From: Phycisphaerales bacterium
Lineage (GTDB): Bacteria; Planctomycetota; Phycisphaerae; Phycisphaerales; UBA1924
Length of the DNA: 64,000 bases
Direction of reading: 5' to 3'
NCBI GenBank assembly: GCA_029260295.1
Contig: JAJDDN010000003.1
Span: 1 to 64,000, forward strand
Positions 26,473 to 35,386 of the stretch are shown piece after piece. Position 1 is the stretch's first letter. Each line of letters opens with the position of its first letter. The translations under genes and the position numbers were made by a program. Below the pieces are notes generated by a model, which was not told the DNA's origin, made no database searches, and worked only from the letters and a program-made list of their open reading frames with translations.

Positions 26473-27995
26473 GCCGCAGACACCGCTGAACCAGAAGGAA
26501 TGTTCATGGTCGGGATCATCGTCGCGATGGCCTTGATGACTTCCTGGCGAGAGGTTGAGGTTCGGGCATGGTCCAGTCGAGCGATAAGTTTGTCCATCGA
26601 GTCGATGAACCATGCGGAATCTTCGTTGAACCGTGCGATGCCTGGGTGGGCGGTCGCGGTGAGTTCCTCGGCGTCATAGCTGAGCTGCTCGTGCAGTTTT
26701 TCGCCCGGACGCGACCCCATCAAAATGATGGGCACTTGGTCTGGAGACTGCGACCCATTGGGAGCCCCGATCAAAGGCGAATACCCGCACGCGCGAACAA
26801 ACCGCTGGGCAAGTGTAAAGATGTTAATGGGCTCGCCCATATCTAGGACAAACACCTCGCCGCCACTTGTTGTATTTTGTCCGCTCATCGAACCGGCTTG
26901 CAACACCAGCGTTGCCGCTTCTGGGATGGTCATGAAATAGCGTGTCATGCGTTCGTCGGTGACGGTGATCGGGCGGCCTGCCGAGATCTGGTCCGCCCAG
27001 ATTTCAAGGACGCTGCACGCCGAGCCAAGGACATTACCGAACCGAACCATACTGAGTTTGGTTTCGCTGCCGACCATGTTTGTGACCTGAGCGGCAAGTG
27101 ACTGGGTGTACATCTCGGCGATGCGTTTGGTCGCGCCCATGACATTGACGGGATTGACCGCTTTGTCCGAAGAAATCAGCACGAAACGGTCCACGCCCGT
27201 CGCGACGCACGCGTCGGCGATTGCTTTGGTGCCGAAGACATTATTGGTGACCGCGTGGGCCGGATGGTCTTCCATCAAAGGCACATGCTTGTGAGCCGCG
27301 GCGTGAAGCACAACATCAGGACCCCACCGCTCAAGATGCGAGAGCGTCGTAGAAGCATCAACAACATCGTGCATAATCGCGACGCGTTCGATTTCTGGAT
27401 GGATCTCTTTGAGCCAGCGATCGACGCCGAAGAGGGCGTTTTCTGCTCGTTCCATCAGGATTATGCGTGACGGGCCAAAGCTGGCGATCTGCTTGACGAG
27501 TTCTGAGCCGATCGAGCCGCCGGCACCGGTAACGAGCACGCATTTGTCGGTGATGTTTTCGCCGACGAGATCGCGGTCGATGCTGTGGGCTTGGCGTCCG
27601 ACGAGCTTACCGAGGTCGATTCTGGCCGAGGGGAGTTGGACGCTCGCGCTGTGCCCCCCCCCCACGGATGGGGCGCTGTTGAGGAGTTCGTCCATCGGGG
27701 TCACGAAGCGTTCGATCACGCCCGAGCGTTGGAGTTCGGTGCTGATTGATCGCCATTGATCGCGGTGCGCGGCAGGGAGCGAGACGATTGCTTGGGAGAC
27801 GCTGGCCGCGCTGCAGATCTGGCCGAGGGCTTCGATGGAGCCCAGAACAGCGAGCCCATTGATCTCACGGATTCCCGGATCGGCGTCGATCAGAATCAGG
27901 CCAATCAGCTTTGGGGGGTCGGCGACCATCCCGACCTGCTTTGACAGTAAATCCGCGCTCTCGGGTGTTCCGATGATCAAGGTCCGTGTATTCAT
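26469..27995 (-). CDS. CapD/FlaA1-like nucleotide-sugar epimerase/dehydratase
   Basis: The enzyme modifies UDP-sugars for surface polysaccharide or glycan synthesis. The first ~150 residues are the CoA-binding-like N-terminal Rossmann part of PglF/WbpM-type proteins, but without the membrane helices. The SDR domain starts with VLVTGAGGSIGSELVKQ, and its catalytic region is SSDKAVNPVNVMGATKR. As in other 4,6-dehydratases of this group, Met replaces the usual catalytic Tyr. The start was set to MNTRTLIIG at 27995. A G10 run (minus strand) at about residue 111-114 precedes the SDR domain, and slippage there would abolish it. GNAT follows with a 4-nt overlap. Confidence 0.9.
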   Translation of the reverse strand: MNTRTLIIGTPESADLLSKQVGMVADPPKLIGLILIDADPGIREINGLAVLGSIEALGQICSAASVSQAIVSLPAAHRDQWRSISTELQRSGVIERFVTPMDELLNSAPSVGGGHSASVQLPSARIDLGKLVGRQAHSIDRDLVGENITDKCVLVTGAGGSIGSELVKQIASFGPSRIILMERAENALFGVDRWLKEIHPEIERVAIMHDVVDASTTLSHLERWGPDVVLHAAAHKHVPLMEDHPAHAVTNNVFGTKAIADACVATGVDRFVLISSDKAVNPVNVMGATKRIAEMYTQSLAAQVTNMVGSETKLSMVRFGNVLGSACSVLEIWADQISAGRPITVTDERMTRYFMTIPEAATLVLQAGSMSGQNTTSGGEVFVLDMGEPINIFTLAQRFVRACGYSPLIGAPNGSQSPDQVPIILMGSRPGEKLHEQLSYDAEELTATAHPGIARFNEDSAWFIDSMDKLIARLDHARTSTSRQEVIKAIATMIPTMNIPSGSAVSAA

Positions 27996-28072
27996 GCATG
28001 ATGTATCGACCAAGTCCGCCCATGAAAGCCACCAAATCACCCGTACCCACTACAGACCGGCCTGATCGCGTG

Positions 28073-28084
28073 TATGCTCATGAC
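28073..28084 (+). promoter_or_regulatory. Leaderless-type -10 box for ruvA
   Basis: TATGCT lies exactly 6 nt before ATG 28085 and no Shine-Dalgarno sequence is present. The box also decides the start: the longer ORF-track frame would begin upstream of it. Confidence 0.45.
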
Positions 28085-28732
28085 ATGATCACCCGTTTGA
28101 CCGCCAACCTCGAATCCATCACCCGCGGCTCCATCCCCATTGCGACCCTCCTCCCGAATCCCTCTATAGCCATCGAAGCCCTCATCCCAACCTACCTCGC
28201 CGATGCGCTCGAGCCCAAAATCAACACCACAATCACCCTCCACACCAAAACCCTCCTCGAAGCCCAGGGCCAAGGAACGAGCTTTATCCCGCGATTGATC
28301 GGCTTCGGATCCGCCGACGAACGGGCGTTCTTCGAGACCTTCACCTCCGTCAAAGGCGTGGGCACCCGCAAAGCCCTCAGGGCTCTGACCGAGCAACCCT
28401 CGACCATCGCGGCCCTGATCATCGCTAAGGACGCCAAGGGGCTCACCAAGCTGCCCGAGATCGGCAAACGCACCGCCGAAACCGTCATCGCCGAACTCAC
28501 CGGCAAGGTCGAAAAATTCGCCGGAGACGCGATCATCGCTGGCTCATCCCTCCCCGCATCGACCATCGAGCCCATCTTCGCCTCTGGACCCGCCGCCGAA
28601 GCCGTCTATGCACTGATGTCGCTGGGGGAATCCCGCCCAGAAGCGGCAAGAAAGGTTGAGATCGTGCTGGGACGCCTCGGCCAAGACGCCGATACGGATA
28701 CCATCGTCCAAGCCGTCTTCGCGGGCGGCTGA
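28085..28732 (+). CDS. ruvA: Holliday junction branch migration protein RuvA
   Basis: RuvA tetramers bind four-way junctions and load the RuvB motor. Residues 1-70 form the OB-like domain I, more divergent than usual. Domain II has two helix-hairpin-helix motifs, VKGVGTRKALRAL and LPEIGKRTAETVIAEL. Domain III at the C-terminus (EAVYALMSLGESRPEAARKVE) contacts RuvB. The protein is 215 aa, near the family's ~200. ruvB and ruvC are not in the window. ruvX lies 1.7 kb downstream. It is divergent from the epimerase gene with 90 nt between starts. Confidence 0.93.
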   Translation: MITRLTANLESITRGSIPIATLLPNPSIAIEALIPTYLADALEPKINTTITLHTKTLLEAQGQGTSFIPRLIGFGSADERAFFETFTSVKGVGTRKALRALTEQPSTIAALIIAKDAKGLTKLPEIGKRTAETVIAELTGKVEKFAGDAIIAGSSLPASTIEPIFASGPAAEAVYALMSLGESRPEAARKVEIVLGRLGQDADTDTIVQAVFAGG

Positions 28733-28743
28733 TGAAGAGAGCC

Positions 28744-28823
28744 ACTAGGGACTAGCCATTAGCCACTAGGGGTAAGAAAAGATTTCAATAGCGAACCCTA
28801 GTGGCTAATGGCTAGTCCCTAGT
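28744..28823. repeat. Perfect 28-bp inverted repeat rich in CTAG, between ruvA and manC
   Basis: The arms 28744-28771 and 28796-28823 are exact reverse complements with a 24-nt AT-rich spacer. Each arm contains three CTAG tetramers and near-repeats of the unit ACTAG/ATTAG, for example GGGACTAGCCATTAGCC. The hairpin would be very stable in RNA. No T tract follows, so it is not a standard terminator. It looks like a mobile palindromic element or a remnant, or an mRNA-stability element between ruvA and manC. Confidence 0.85.
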
Positions 28824-28842
28824 CCCTGTCCGAAGGACTCTT

Positions 28843-29943
28843 ATGCGATACGCAATGATTATGGCCGGCGGCTCCGGCACCCGGCTCTGGCCGATGTCCC
28901 GAGACGGGCAACCCAAGCAACTCATCAAGTTCATCCATGAAGACGGCAAGACGGTTTCCCTACTCGAAATCGCTGCGGGCCGCGCATCGAAACTCGTCCC
29001 CGCCGACAAGCAATACATCTGCACCGGCGAGCGATACCGCTCCCAAATCCGCGAGGGGCTGCCTTCATTTGATGATGCCCATATCCTCGGCGAGCCCCAA
29101 CCACGCGACACCGTCAATGCCATCGCATTCGCCGCAGCGGTCTTTGCCAAAGAAAGCCCAGACGCGATCTTCAGCGTATTGACCGCCGACCAGCTCATCG
29201 ATCCGGCCGATGTGTTTCACAAAGCGATGGACCTGGGATACAAGCTCGTCGAGGAAGACCCCTCCCGACTCGTCACCTTCGGGATCAAGCCAGACCACCC
29301 CGCCACCGGCTACGGCTACATCGAACACGGACAACCACTCGATGGCACCGACAAACAAGCCTTCCATGTCGCCCGTTTCATCGAGAAACCACCGCTCGAA
29401 AAAGCCGAGGCGTACTTTGAATCAGGACGCTATGACTGGAACGCAGGGATGTTTGTGTTCCATGCAGGGACATTCCTCAAGCTCTACGAACGGTTTATGC
29501 CGGAGAACGCCAAGTTGATCAAAGAGCTCGCCGCTGCGTGGGGCACTGACAAACAGCAGGCCGTGCTTGATGACATTTATCCGAAGCTCGAAAAAACATC
29601 AGTGGACTACGGCATCATGGAACCGGCCGCCGGGGAGTCTGATGTTTCAATCGTTGGGGTCAAGATGGAGATCAGTTGGCTCGATGTCGGATCATGGCCC
29701 GCCTACGGCGAGACGCTTGATGCCGATGCAAACAACAACAAAGCCGCGGGCGTGAAGATCGCGGCTCACGAATCAAGCAACAACATCGTCATCGGCGAGT
29801 CTGATTCAGATCACACCATCGCCCTCATCGGCTGCGACGATTTGATTGTCATCCGCACCGACCGGGCGACATTGGTCGTCCCTAAGGACCGCGCCCAGGA
29901 CATTAAGAAACTCCACGACGAGCTGCCCGACGGGTTGAAGTGA
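28843..29943 (+). CDS. manC: Mannose-1-phosphate guanylyltransferase (GDP-mannose pyrophosphorylase)
   Basis: It makes GDP-mannose from GTP and mannose-1-phosphate for glycan and lipopolysaccharide synthesis. The nucleotidyltransferase signature is MAGGSGTRLWPMSR, with PKQL close behind. Further motifs are TADQLID, FIEKPP and NAGMFVF. At 366 aa it has only the pyrophosphorylase and beta-helix part, without the C-terminal isomerase of bifunctional ManC/AlgA enzymes. A GAAGGA ribosome-binding site precedes the ATG. Its stop directly abuts the stop of the convergent VOC gene. The large inverted repeat lies just upstream. Confidence 0.93.
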   Translation: MRYAMIMAGGSGTRLWPMSRDGQPKQLIKFIHEDGKTVSLLEIAAGRASKLVPADKQYICTGERYRSQIREGLPSFDDAHILGEPQPRDTVNAIAFAAAVFAKESPDAIFSVLTADQLIDPADVFHKAMDLGYKLVEEDPSRLVTFGIKPDHPATGYGYIEHGQPLDGTDKQAFHVARFIEKPPLEKAEAYFESGRYDWNAGMFVFHAGTFLKLYERFMPENAKLIKELAAAWGTDKQQAVLDDIYPKLEKTSVDYGIMEPAAGESDVSIVGVKMEISWLDVGSWPAYGETLDADANNNKAAGVKIAAHESSNNIVIGESDSDHTIALIGCDDLIVIRTDRATLVVPKDRAQDIKKLHDELPDGLK

Positions 29944-30333
29944 TTACAACTTGGGTTCGATGAGGTCCCACTTGTTGCCATAGAGATCGAGGAAGACGAC
30001 GACCTTTCCGAAGCTTTCATCGCGCGGATCGCCGGCGAACTCAACGCCATGCGATTGGAGCTGCGCGTAGTACGCATCGAAGTCATCGGTGTGTATAAAC
30101 AGCAGCACCCGACCGCCGGTCTGGCTCCCGACACAGGCCTCTTGTTCTGGAGTCACCGCCTTGGCGAGCAACATGGCGCAGCCACCCCCAGCCGGCGCAA
30201 CCCGGACCCATCGCTTGGTCGGACTCCGCTTGGTGTCTTCGAGCAGGTCAAACCCGAGCACCCGGCAATAAAAATGGATCGCCTCGTCGTAGTCCCGCAC
30301 GAGCACCATGATCTGTACTATCTGCTGATTCAA
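29944..30333 (-). CDS. VOC-family (glyoxalase/bleomycin-resistance fold) protein
   Basis: The protein has the paired beta-alpha-beta-beta-beta modules of the vicinal oxygen chelate fold: IMVLVRDYDEAIHFYCRVLGFDLLEDT, then HTDDFDAYYAQLQSHGVEF and FLDLYGNKWDLIEP. These enzymes bind a divalent metal; here the function is not assignable. The ORF-track start lies far upstream and overlaps ruvX. I chose TTG 30333, which is preceded by GGGAG at 6 nt and begins LNQQIVQIM, giving a normal 129-aa protein. The ATG eight codons further in is an alternative. Confidence 0.85.
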   Translation of the reverse strand: MNQQIVQIMVLVRDYDEAIHFYCRVLGFDLLEDTKRSPTKRWVRVAPAGGGCAMLLAKAVTPEQEACVGSQTGGRVLLFIHTDDFDAYYAQLQSHGVEFAGDPRDESFGKVVVFLDLYGNKWDLIEPKL

Positions 30334-30390
30334 ACCAATCTCCCTTTCATTCCACCCGGCAACCCACCATTCTACCCGCCACCTTTCACC

Positions 30391-30401
30391 TACCATCGCC
30401 C
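30391..30401 (+). promoter_or_regulatory. Leaderless-type -10 box for ruvX
   Basis: TACCAT lies 5 nt before the ATG of ruvX, with no Shine-Dalgarno sequence. Confidence 0.35.
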
Positions 30402-30899
30402 ATGCGCATCCTCGCAATAGACCTCGGCGACCAACGCACCGGACTGGCCCTCGCCGACCGGGTGACCAATATCGCCTCACCAGCCGGATTGGTCGAAGTC
30501 CCGATCCACCACGACGAGGGCAACCGCCTCATCGAAGCATTGAGCGAACATATTCCGCCGATGCCCGCCCAAATCGAGATCGTCATGGGGATGCCTCTGA
30601 ATATGGACGACACCGTCGGCCCCCGCGCGGTGCTGGTCAAAGAGTTCGCCATCCGGCTTGCCGAGCACATCGGTCGTCCGATTGTGCTCGTAGACGAACG
30701 CCGGACCTCGGTGGCGGCCGATGCACGGATGTCCCAGACCGGGCTGACGCACAAACAGAAGAAAAAACGCCGTGACGCGATCGCCGCCGCTGCCATTGCT
30801 GAGGCGTTTTTAAGTGATCCGGATTCAATCATTGAGACGATCAATCCATCAATAGATCCGTCAGGAACGCAACAAAACGGCGGTTCACCCGTTGAATAA
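30402..30899 (+). CDS. ruvX: RuvX/YqgF-family RNase H-fold nuclease
   Basis: YqgF proteins are resolvase-like nucleases that also process the 5' end of pre-16S rRNA. The RNase H-fold acid is in AIDLGDQRTGLALAD. The second motif is MGMPLNMDD, followed by LVDERRTSVAADA and the last acid in KKRRDAIAAAAIAEAFL. Length (165 aa) is slightly above the usual ~140 because of a C-terminal tail. It is divergent from the VOC gene. The following LolA-like gene starts 30 nt later with its own Shine-Dalgarno sequence. Confidence 0.92.
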   Translation: MRILAIDLGDQRTGLALADRVTNIASPAGLVEVPIHHDEGNRLIEALSEHIPPMPAQIEIVMGMPLNMDDTVGPRAVLVKEFAIRLAEHIGRPIVLVDERRTSVAADARMSQTGLTHKQKKKRRDAIAAAAIAEAFLSDPDSIIETINPSIDPSGTQQNGGSPVE

Positions 30900-30929
30900 G
30901 ATGTAGGCACCTCCTCAAAGGATTCATTC

Positions 30930-31805
30930 ATGTTTCAAGCCGTGTTCATTCTCTGTGCCCTTGTACTGCAGCCCGCCGCGACAGCTCAGGTCGACCCTGC
31001 CCGCGCGTTCATGGATTCGCTCGCCTACTCAGACTCCAAAATCAGCTCCATGACCGGCGATATCCAGTACACCATTATCCAGGCCCTCGAATCGGATCTC
31101 CAGAAACGCAACGGGCAGCTCTATCTCAGAACGCTGCGTGACGATCAGTACAACGCTGAGCACCGCGACTACGCGGTGCGTTTCGACACGCTCCAGCTCG
31201 ATGACCGCGAGTCGGACATCCGCGAGCACTATATTTTCGATGGGCGGTGGTTTGTCGAACGCCTCCCGGATCAAAAGCAGTTTAATAAGCGTGAGCTTGT
31301 GGCCGCCGATGAGGAGCTTGATCCGATGGAGCTGATGCGAGAGGCCCCGTTCTGGGTTTCGCTCGGACGCAATACCGATCGGGTCTTTGAGTCCTACGAC
31401 ATTGAGTTGCTCGATCATCAGCTCGGGCTCGCGGACAACCCGGACTTCCCCGAGCTCTCGTTCTTGGTTGAAACCGTCGAGGGCACCCAACAGATCATGC
31501 TGACCCCGAAGCCGGGGTCTGGGTTTGAGGATGACTGGGAATGGGTCCGTATCTGGTTTGATGCTGATTCCTTACTGCCACAGCTCTATGTCAAAGCGGA
31601 CTGGACCGGTGATTTGCAGATCGTCCAGCTCTTTGATGTCCAGACCAATACTGAACTGAACCCCTCGCTCTTCGATACCACCACGCCTCCCGCTGAATCT
31701 GGCTGGCGTGTGCAGATTTCCCCTTGGCGTGGTCAGGCCCATGCCAATGCGGATCAGGTTGATACCCAGCCGCTCGAAGAGCGTCTCAACGAGAACACCC
31801 CATGA
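30930..31805 (+). CDS. Exported LolA-like (lipoprotein-carrier fold) protein
   Basis: A signal peptide (FQAVFILCALVLQPAATAQ) is followed by a domain that resembles LolA/LppX-type half-barrels. Recognisable elements are ISSMTGDIQYTIIQALESD, HYIFDGRWFVERLPDQKQFNKREL and WVRIWFDADSLLPQLYVKADWTGD. Such proteins bind lipid or lipoprotein in the periplasm. Whether this one is the main LolA cannot be told; the length (291 aa) is greater than LolA's ~200. AAAGGA precedes the ATG. Its stop overlaps the start of the TPR/peptidase gene by 4 nt, suggesting a joint function. Confidence 0.75.
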   Translation: MFQAVFILCALVLQPAATAQVDPARAFMDSLAYSDSKISSMTGDIQYTIIQALESDLQKRNGQLYLRTLRDDQYNAEHRDYAVRFDTLQLDDRESDIREHYIFDGRWFVERLPDQKQFNKRELVAADEELDPMELMREAPFWVSLGRNTDRVFESYDIELLDHQLGLADNPDFPELSFLVETVEGTQQIMLTPKPGSGFEDDWEWVRIWFDADSLLPQLYVKADWTGDLQIVQLFDVQTNTELNPSLFDTTTPPAESGWRVQISPWRGQAHANADQVDTQPLEERLNENTP

Positions 31806-34465
31806 TTCTGAATCGGGCGGCGTTCATCATCGTTGCACTTGCGGGCTCTGCGAATGCTCAGCCCATCGAGCCTGTTGAGCCGCAAGACCGGGCCGTTGAA
31901 CTTGCTCGGCCCCACCCACAAAGCCAAGAGCAGACCATCCGGGCCGTGCTTGAACGCATCAACGCGGAGTTCCTCACCGATGAAGAACGGGCCGCCCTCC
32001 GTGTTGTTCATGGCCAGTGGAATGACGAAGATCTGAACAACCCCGCACTGACCTATCAGATCGCGCTGGACATCGGCGACCTTGCCAATCCGATTTTCGA
32101 CGATGAGTCCACGCCGATCCACGCACGCGCCTGGTCCAAACTCAATCAAGGCCACTCGCAACAAGCACTCGATCTCATAGGCAAGCTTGACACCCAAACC
32201 ATCGAAACCACCCTTATCTCCGCTCGCGCACAAGACATGCTCGGCAACCGCGATGAAGCCATCACCCAACTCGAATCCATCGAGGCGCAACTCGCCAAAG
32301 AACAACTGACCGATGCCGATCAACTCGCCTTCGGGTGCGAGGCCCTGATCGAACTCACCCGCCTGCGGGCACCCGTGGTCAACGCCAAGGCGGACTACGA
32401 AGCAATCAACGCGCTGATTTCCCACGCCCGCGACCGTGTCGATCGCCTGAACTGGCGTATCCGCAATGTGGAGGCACACCTGCTCTACGAGCACCACAAC
32501 CTCGGCGATGCCCACACCGCGGCGATCGAGGCGCTCCGCCTCAACCCACGAGCCGCGGCTCCGATGCTTCTGCTGGGGCACATTGCTGTTGACGGATTCG
32601 ATTTCGACAACGCTGAGAAACTTGCCAACGGGCTTGATCAGATCGCGGCGGCGTTCAACGAAACCCAGGACTCGCCCCCAGCAGTTAGCAGTGGCGGCGC
32701 GATCCTCCGTGCCCGGGTTGCTCTGCGTCGCAAGGACCCCGAGGGGGCCGAGCAAGCACTCGATCCCGCGATTGATCGTTACCCGAACCACCCGACGCTC
32801 CTAGCTCTTGAAGCCTCGGCTGCTGCGGGTGGGTACCGGATCTCATCAACCAATCGGCTGTTGACCAAATACAACGAGCTCTTCCCGGATTCGGCCGTGG
32901 CGGCGGTCTGGGTTGGACGGACTTTGTCAGACTCGCGGCAGTACACCTACGCCGCCGAAGTCCTGAGAAGAGCGATCCAGTTTGCACCCAACTGGGGCGA
33001 GCCGCGACTGCAGCTCGGGCTGATGCTCGTCCAGGCGGGGTACGACACCCACGCTCGGGACACGCTCACCGAAGCGATCAAGCTCGATCCGTTCAATATC
33101 CGCGCCCAGAACTCGCTGACGATGCTCACCGAACTGGCGACCTACAAAACTATTGAAACCGACCACTTCATCATCCGCTACAAAGAAGGCCCCGATGAGA
33201 TCCTCGCCAACGAGATGCCCGAGATCCTCGAAGCGATCCACACAAGGGTCTGCTCGGATCTCCCCGGGGGCATGAACCACGAGCCCAAACGCAAGACCAT
33301 CATCGAACTCATGCCCAACCACGAATGGTTCGCCGTCCGAATCGGAGGCATGCCCTCGATCCACACCATGGCAGCCTCGACCGGGCCCGTCATCGCATTC
33401 GAGTCGCCAAGAGAAGGACCAAAGTCCACCGCAGGACATTACGACTGGGCCCGCGTTCTCCAGCACGAATATACCCACACCGTCAATCTATCGCGCACTA
33501 AAAACCGCGTCATCCACTGGATGACCGAGGCCAACGCCGTCTTCAATGAGGACGGCCCGCGCGATCAACGCCAGTGGGACCTGCTCGCTGGTGCGATGCG
33601 GACCGATGCGTTGTTTGATCTCGAATCCATCAACATCGCCTTCGTTCGGCCCAAGAAACCGACCGATCGGAGCCTGGCGTACGCTCAGGGCGCATGGATG
33701 TTTGAGTTCCTCATCGAGTGGTTCGGACCCACGGCTCCGCGCGACATCATGGACGCCTCGACCACTGGACGATCCGCACCCGAAGCATTCGAGCTCGTCT
33801 TGGACCTTACACAAACTGAGTTCATGAAACTCTTTACTAAGTGGGCCCGTGAAGACCTCCGTGCTCGCGGACTCCTGACTCCCAAAGACCTCCCCACACT
33901 CAACGATCTCCTCGGCGACCCTGCAGCCGGACTTCCCTCTGCATCCAAACTCGACGAACTCCTCGAGCGTCATCCAACCCATCCCGACCTGCTGAAACTG
34001 AGATTAGGCATCGCCCTTGCCCTTGAAGGAGACCGTCTCAGCAACGAACAACTCACTCTGCTCACTGACTTGCTCCTTGTTCGCCCGGTCGACGAGATGC
34101 CCCACAAACGCCTCGCTCGGCACTACCTCGCGAGCGAATCCGTGGACGACCAAGCCCGCGCCATCCCCCATCTTGAGTTCTTGGATGCCCGCGAGATTCA
34201 CTCGGTCGCGTACGCGGATCAGCTCGCCGAGTTGTACGCGATCTCGGGGAACAACGAGCTGGCACTGGCTAAGGCGATCCGCACGACCCGCATCGCTCCA
34301 TTTGATGCCCATGCAAGAGAGCAAGCCGCCCGAATGGCACTCTTAGTCAATGACCTCGACATGGCAGAGCACCAGCTCGGATCACTCATCAGCATCGAGC
34401 CAGATCGTGATGTGCACAAGCGCCGGCTTGAAGCTCTCAAGTCAATGCGTGACGCGTCAAACTAA
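31802..34465 (+). CDS. Exported TPR protein with a peptidase MA-like domain
   Basis: A signal peptide (AAFIIVALAGSANA) leads into about 400 residues of TPR-like helical pairs, for example AAEVLRRAIQFAPNWGEPRLQLGLML. A gluzincin-type peptidase MA-like domain follows, beginning ETDHFIIRYKEG. It contains HEYTH (about residues 555-559) and a third acid in WMTEAN (about residue 576). The C-terminal ~200 residues again form TPR-like repeats. It may cleave or scaffold envelope proteins, and the zinc motif is complete. The gene is coupled to the LolA-like protein by a 4-nt overlap. It converges on plsC with 8 nt between. Confidence 0.85.
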   Translation: MILNRAAFIIVALAGSANAQPIEPVEPQDRAVELARPHPQSQEQTIRAVLERINAEFLTDEERAALRVVHGQWNDEDLNNPALTYQIALDIGDLANPIFDDESTPIHARAWSKLNQGHSQQALDLIGKLDTQTIETTLISARAQDMLGNRDEAITQLESIEAQLAKEQLTDADQLAFGCEALIELTRLRAPVVNAKADYEAINALISHARDRVDRLNWRIRNVEAHLLYEHHNLGDAHTAAIEALRLNPRAAAPMLLLGHIAVDGFDFDNAEKLANGLDQIAAAFNETQDSPPAVSSGGAILRARVALRRKDPEGAEQALDPAIDRYPNHPTLLALEASAAAGGYRISSTNRLLTKYNELFPDSAVAAVWVGRTLSDSRQYTYAAEVLRRAIQFAPNWGEPRLQLGLMLVQAGYDTHARDTLTEAIKLDPFNIRAQNSLTMLTELATYKTIETDHFIIRYKEGPDEILANEMPEILEAIHTRVCSDLPGGMNHEPKRKTIIELMPNHEWFAVRIGGMPSIHTMAASTGPVIAFESPREGPKSTAGHYDWARVLQHEYTHTVNLSRTKNRVIHWMTEANAVFNEDGPRDQRQWDLLAGAMRTDALFDLESINIAFVRPKKPTDRSLAYAQGAWMFEFLIEWFGPTAPRDIMDASTTGRSAPEAFELVLDLTQTEFMKLFTKWAREDLRARGLLTPKDLPTLNDLLGDPAAGLPSASKLDELLERHPTHPDLLKLRLGIALALEGDRLSNEQLTLLTDLLLVRPVDEMPHKRLARHYLASESVDDQARAIPHLEFLDAREIHSVAYADQLAELYAISGNNELALAKAIRTTRIAPFDAHAREQAARMALLVNDLDMAEHQLGSLISIEPDRDVHKRRLEALKSMRDASN

Positions 34466-34473
34466 ATATCCGT

Positions 34474-35265
34474 TTAAGCAATCTGCCGTGAATCATCCGA
34501 AATCGAATGCACAACATCGTCCCCAGCTTCATCAGCCGCACTCTCGCGAGCAGGCCGTGAACCCATCTCCCACCCCGTCCAGTCCAAGAACCGCTGCTCG
34601 AGATCCTTGGCGATCTCCGCGCTCCCCAGCCCGAGTTCGTTGTAATCAATCGGCTTCATGACCCGCACCCGAGCGTTCGAGCTCGTGTAAATCGAATCCC
34701 ACGCCGTAGGAACATCCGGCGTCCCATCGATCACCACAGGCAGCACCCGAGCACCGGTCCGCTTGACAAGCACACCTACCCCCGGAGCGAAAGGCAGCAA
34801 CTTCCCATATGGCCGCTCAATATGACCTTCCGGGAAGATCCCGATCATCCCACCATCTTTGAGGTGGGCCCGAGCCTTTCGGATGCCGGACTTGCCGTGG
34901 CGGTTCCGAGCGACGAAAATGATCCCCGCCCAGTTCCAGAACCATTCCAGACACCGCACCCGCATGTCCTCGGCCATCAACCAGCACACACGCCTCGGAA
35001 TCACTGCAGAAACCAAAAACGGATCGATCCCGCAGGTGTGATTGCACACCACGATCATCGGCCCATCAATATCTTCAAAGACCCCGTCCTCAACCACAAA
35101 CTCCGCCCGATGGATGACCCGCGAATACAAGTATCCGACCAGGAACATAAACCCATCAAACACACCGACTTGTGGCTTTTTTGCCCGCCCGTGCTGACCC
35201 CCGGCGATCATCAAACCGGCCACGACACAAGCCGCGGCTATCAATATGAGCCAGAAGAGAGACAT
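34474..35265 (-). CDS. 1-acylglycerol-3-phosphate acyltransferase family (PlsC-like)
   Basis: The protein acylates lysophosphatidic acid, or a related acceptor, at the membrane. An N-terminal membrane helix (LFWLILIAAACVVAGLMIAGG) is followed by the catalytic HX4D motif NHTCGID. The second motif is FVARNRHGKSG, the third IGIFPEGHIERP, and the fourth LPVVIDGTP. All four acyltransferase blocks are present. Length is 263 aa, near the family average. A TAACAT box lies 7 nt before the ATG. The gene is divergent from rarA. Confidence 0.9.
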   Translation of the reverse strand: MSLFWLILIAAACVVAGLMIAGGQHGRAKKPQVGVFDGFMFLVGYLYSRVIHRAEFVVEDGVFEDIDGPMIVVCNHTCGIDPFLVSAVIPRRVCWLMAEDMRVRCLEWFWNWAGIIFVARNRHGKSGIRKARAHLKDGGMIGIFPEGHIERPYGKLLPFAPGVGVLVKRTGARVLPVVIDGTPDVPTAWDSIYTSSNARVRVMKPIDYNELGLGSAEIAKDLEQRFLDWTGWEMGSRPARESAADEAGDDVVHSISDDSRQIA

Positions 35266-35278
35266 ATGGATAATGTTA
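35266..35278 (-). promoter_or_regulatory. Leaderless-type -10 box for plsC
   Basis: TAACAT on the minus strand ends 7 nt before the ATG, and no Shine-Dalgarno sequence is visible. Confidence 0.3.
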
Positions 35279-35374
35279 GCATATGCAAAGCTAGTGATCC
35301 CATTGATCTCAGAAAAAATGGAAATTCACCACCCCGCCTACACATCGAGCGTTCTTCTCGGACTCCGACACCCG

Positions 35375-35386
35375 TACACTTCCCGT
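35375..35386 (+). promoter_or_regulatory. Leaderless-type -10 box for rarA
   Basis: TACACT lies 6 nt before ATG 35387; TTCTTC sits 17 nt further upstream as a poor -35 box. This supports the shorter rarA start. Confidence 0.45.
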
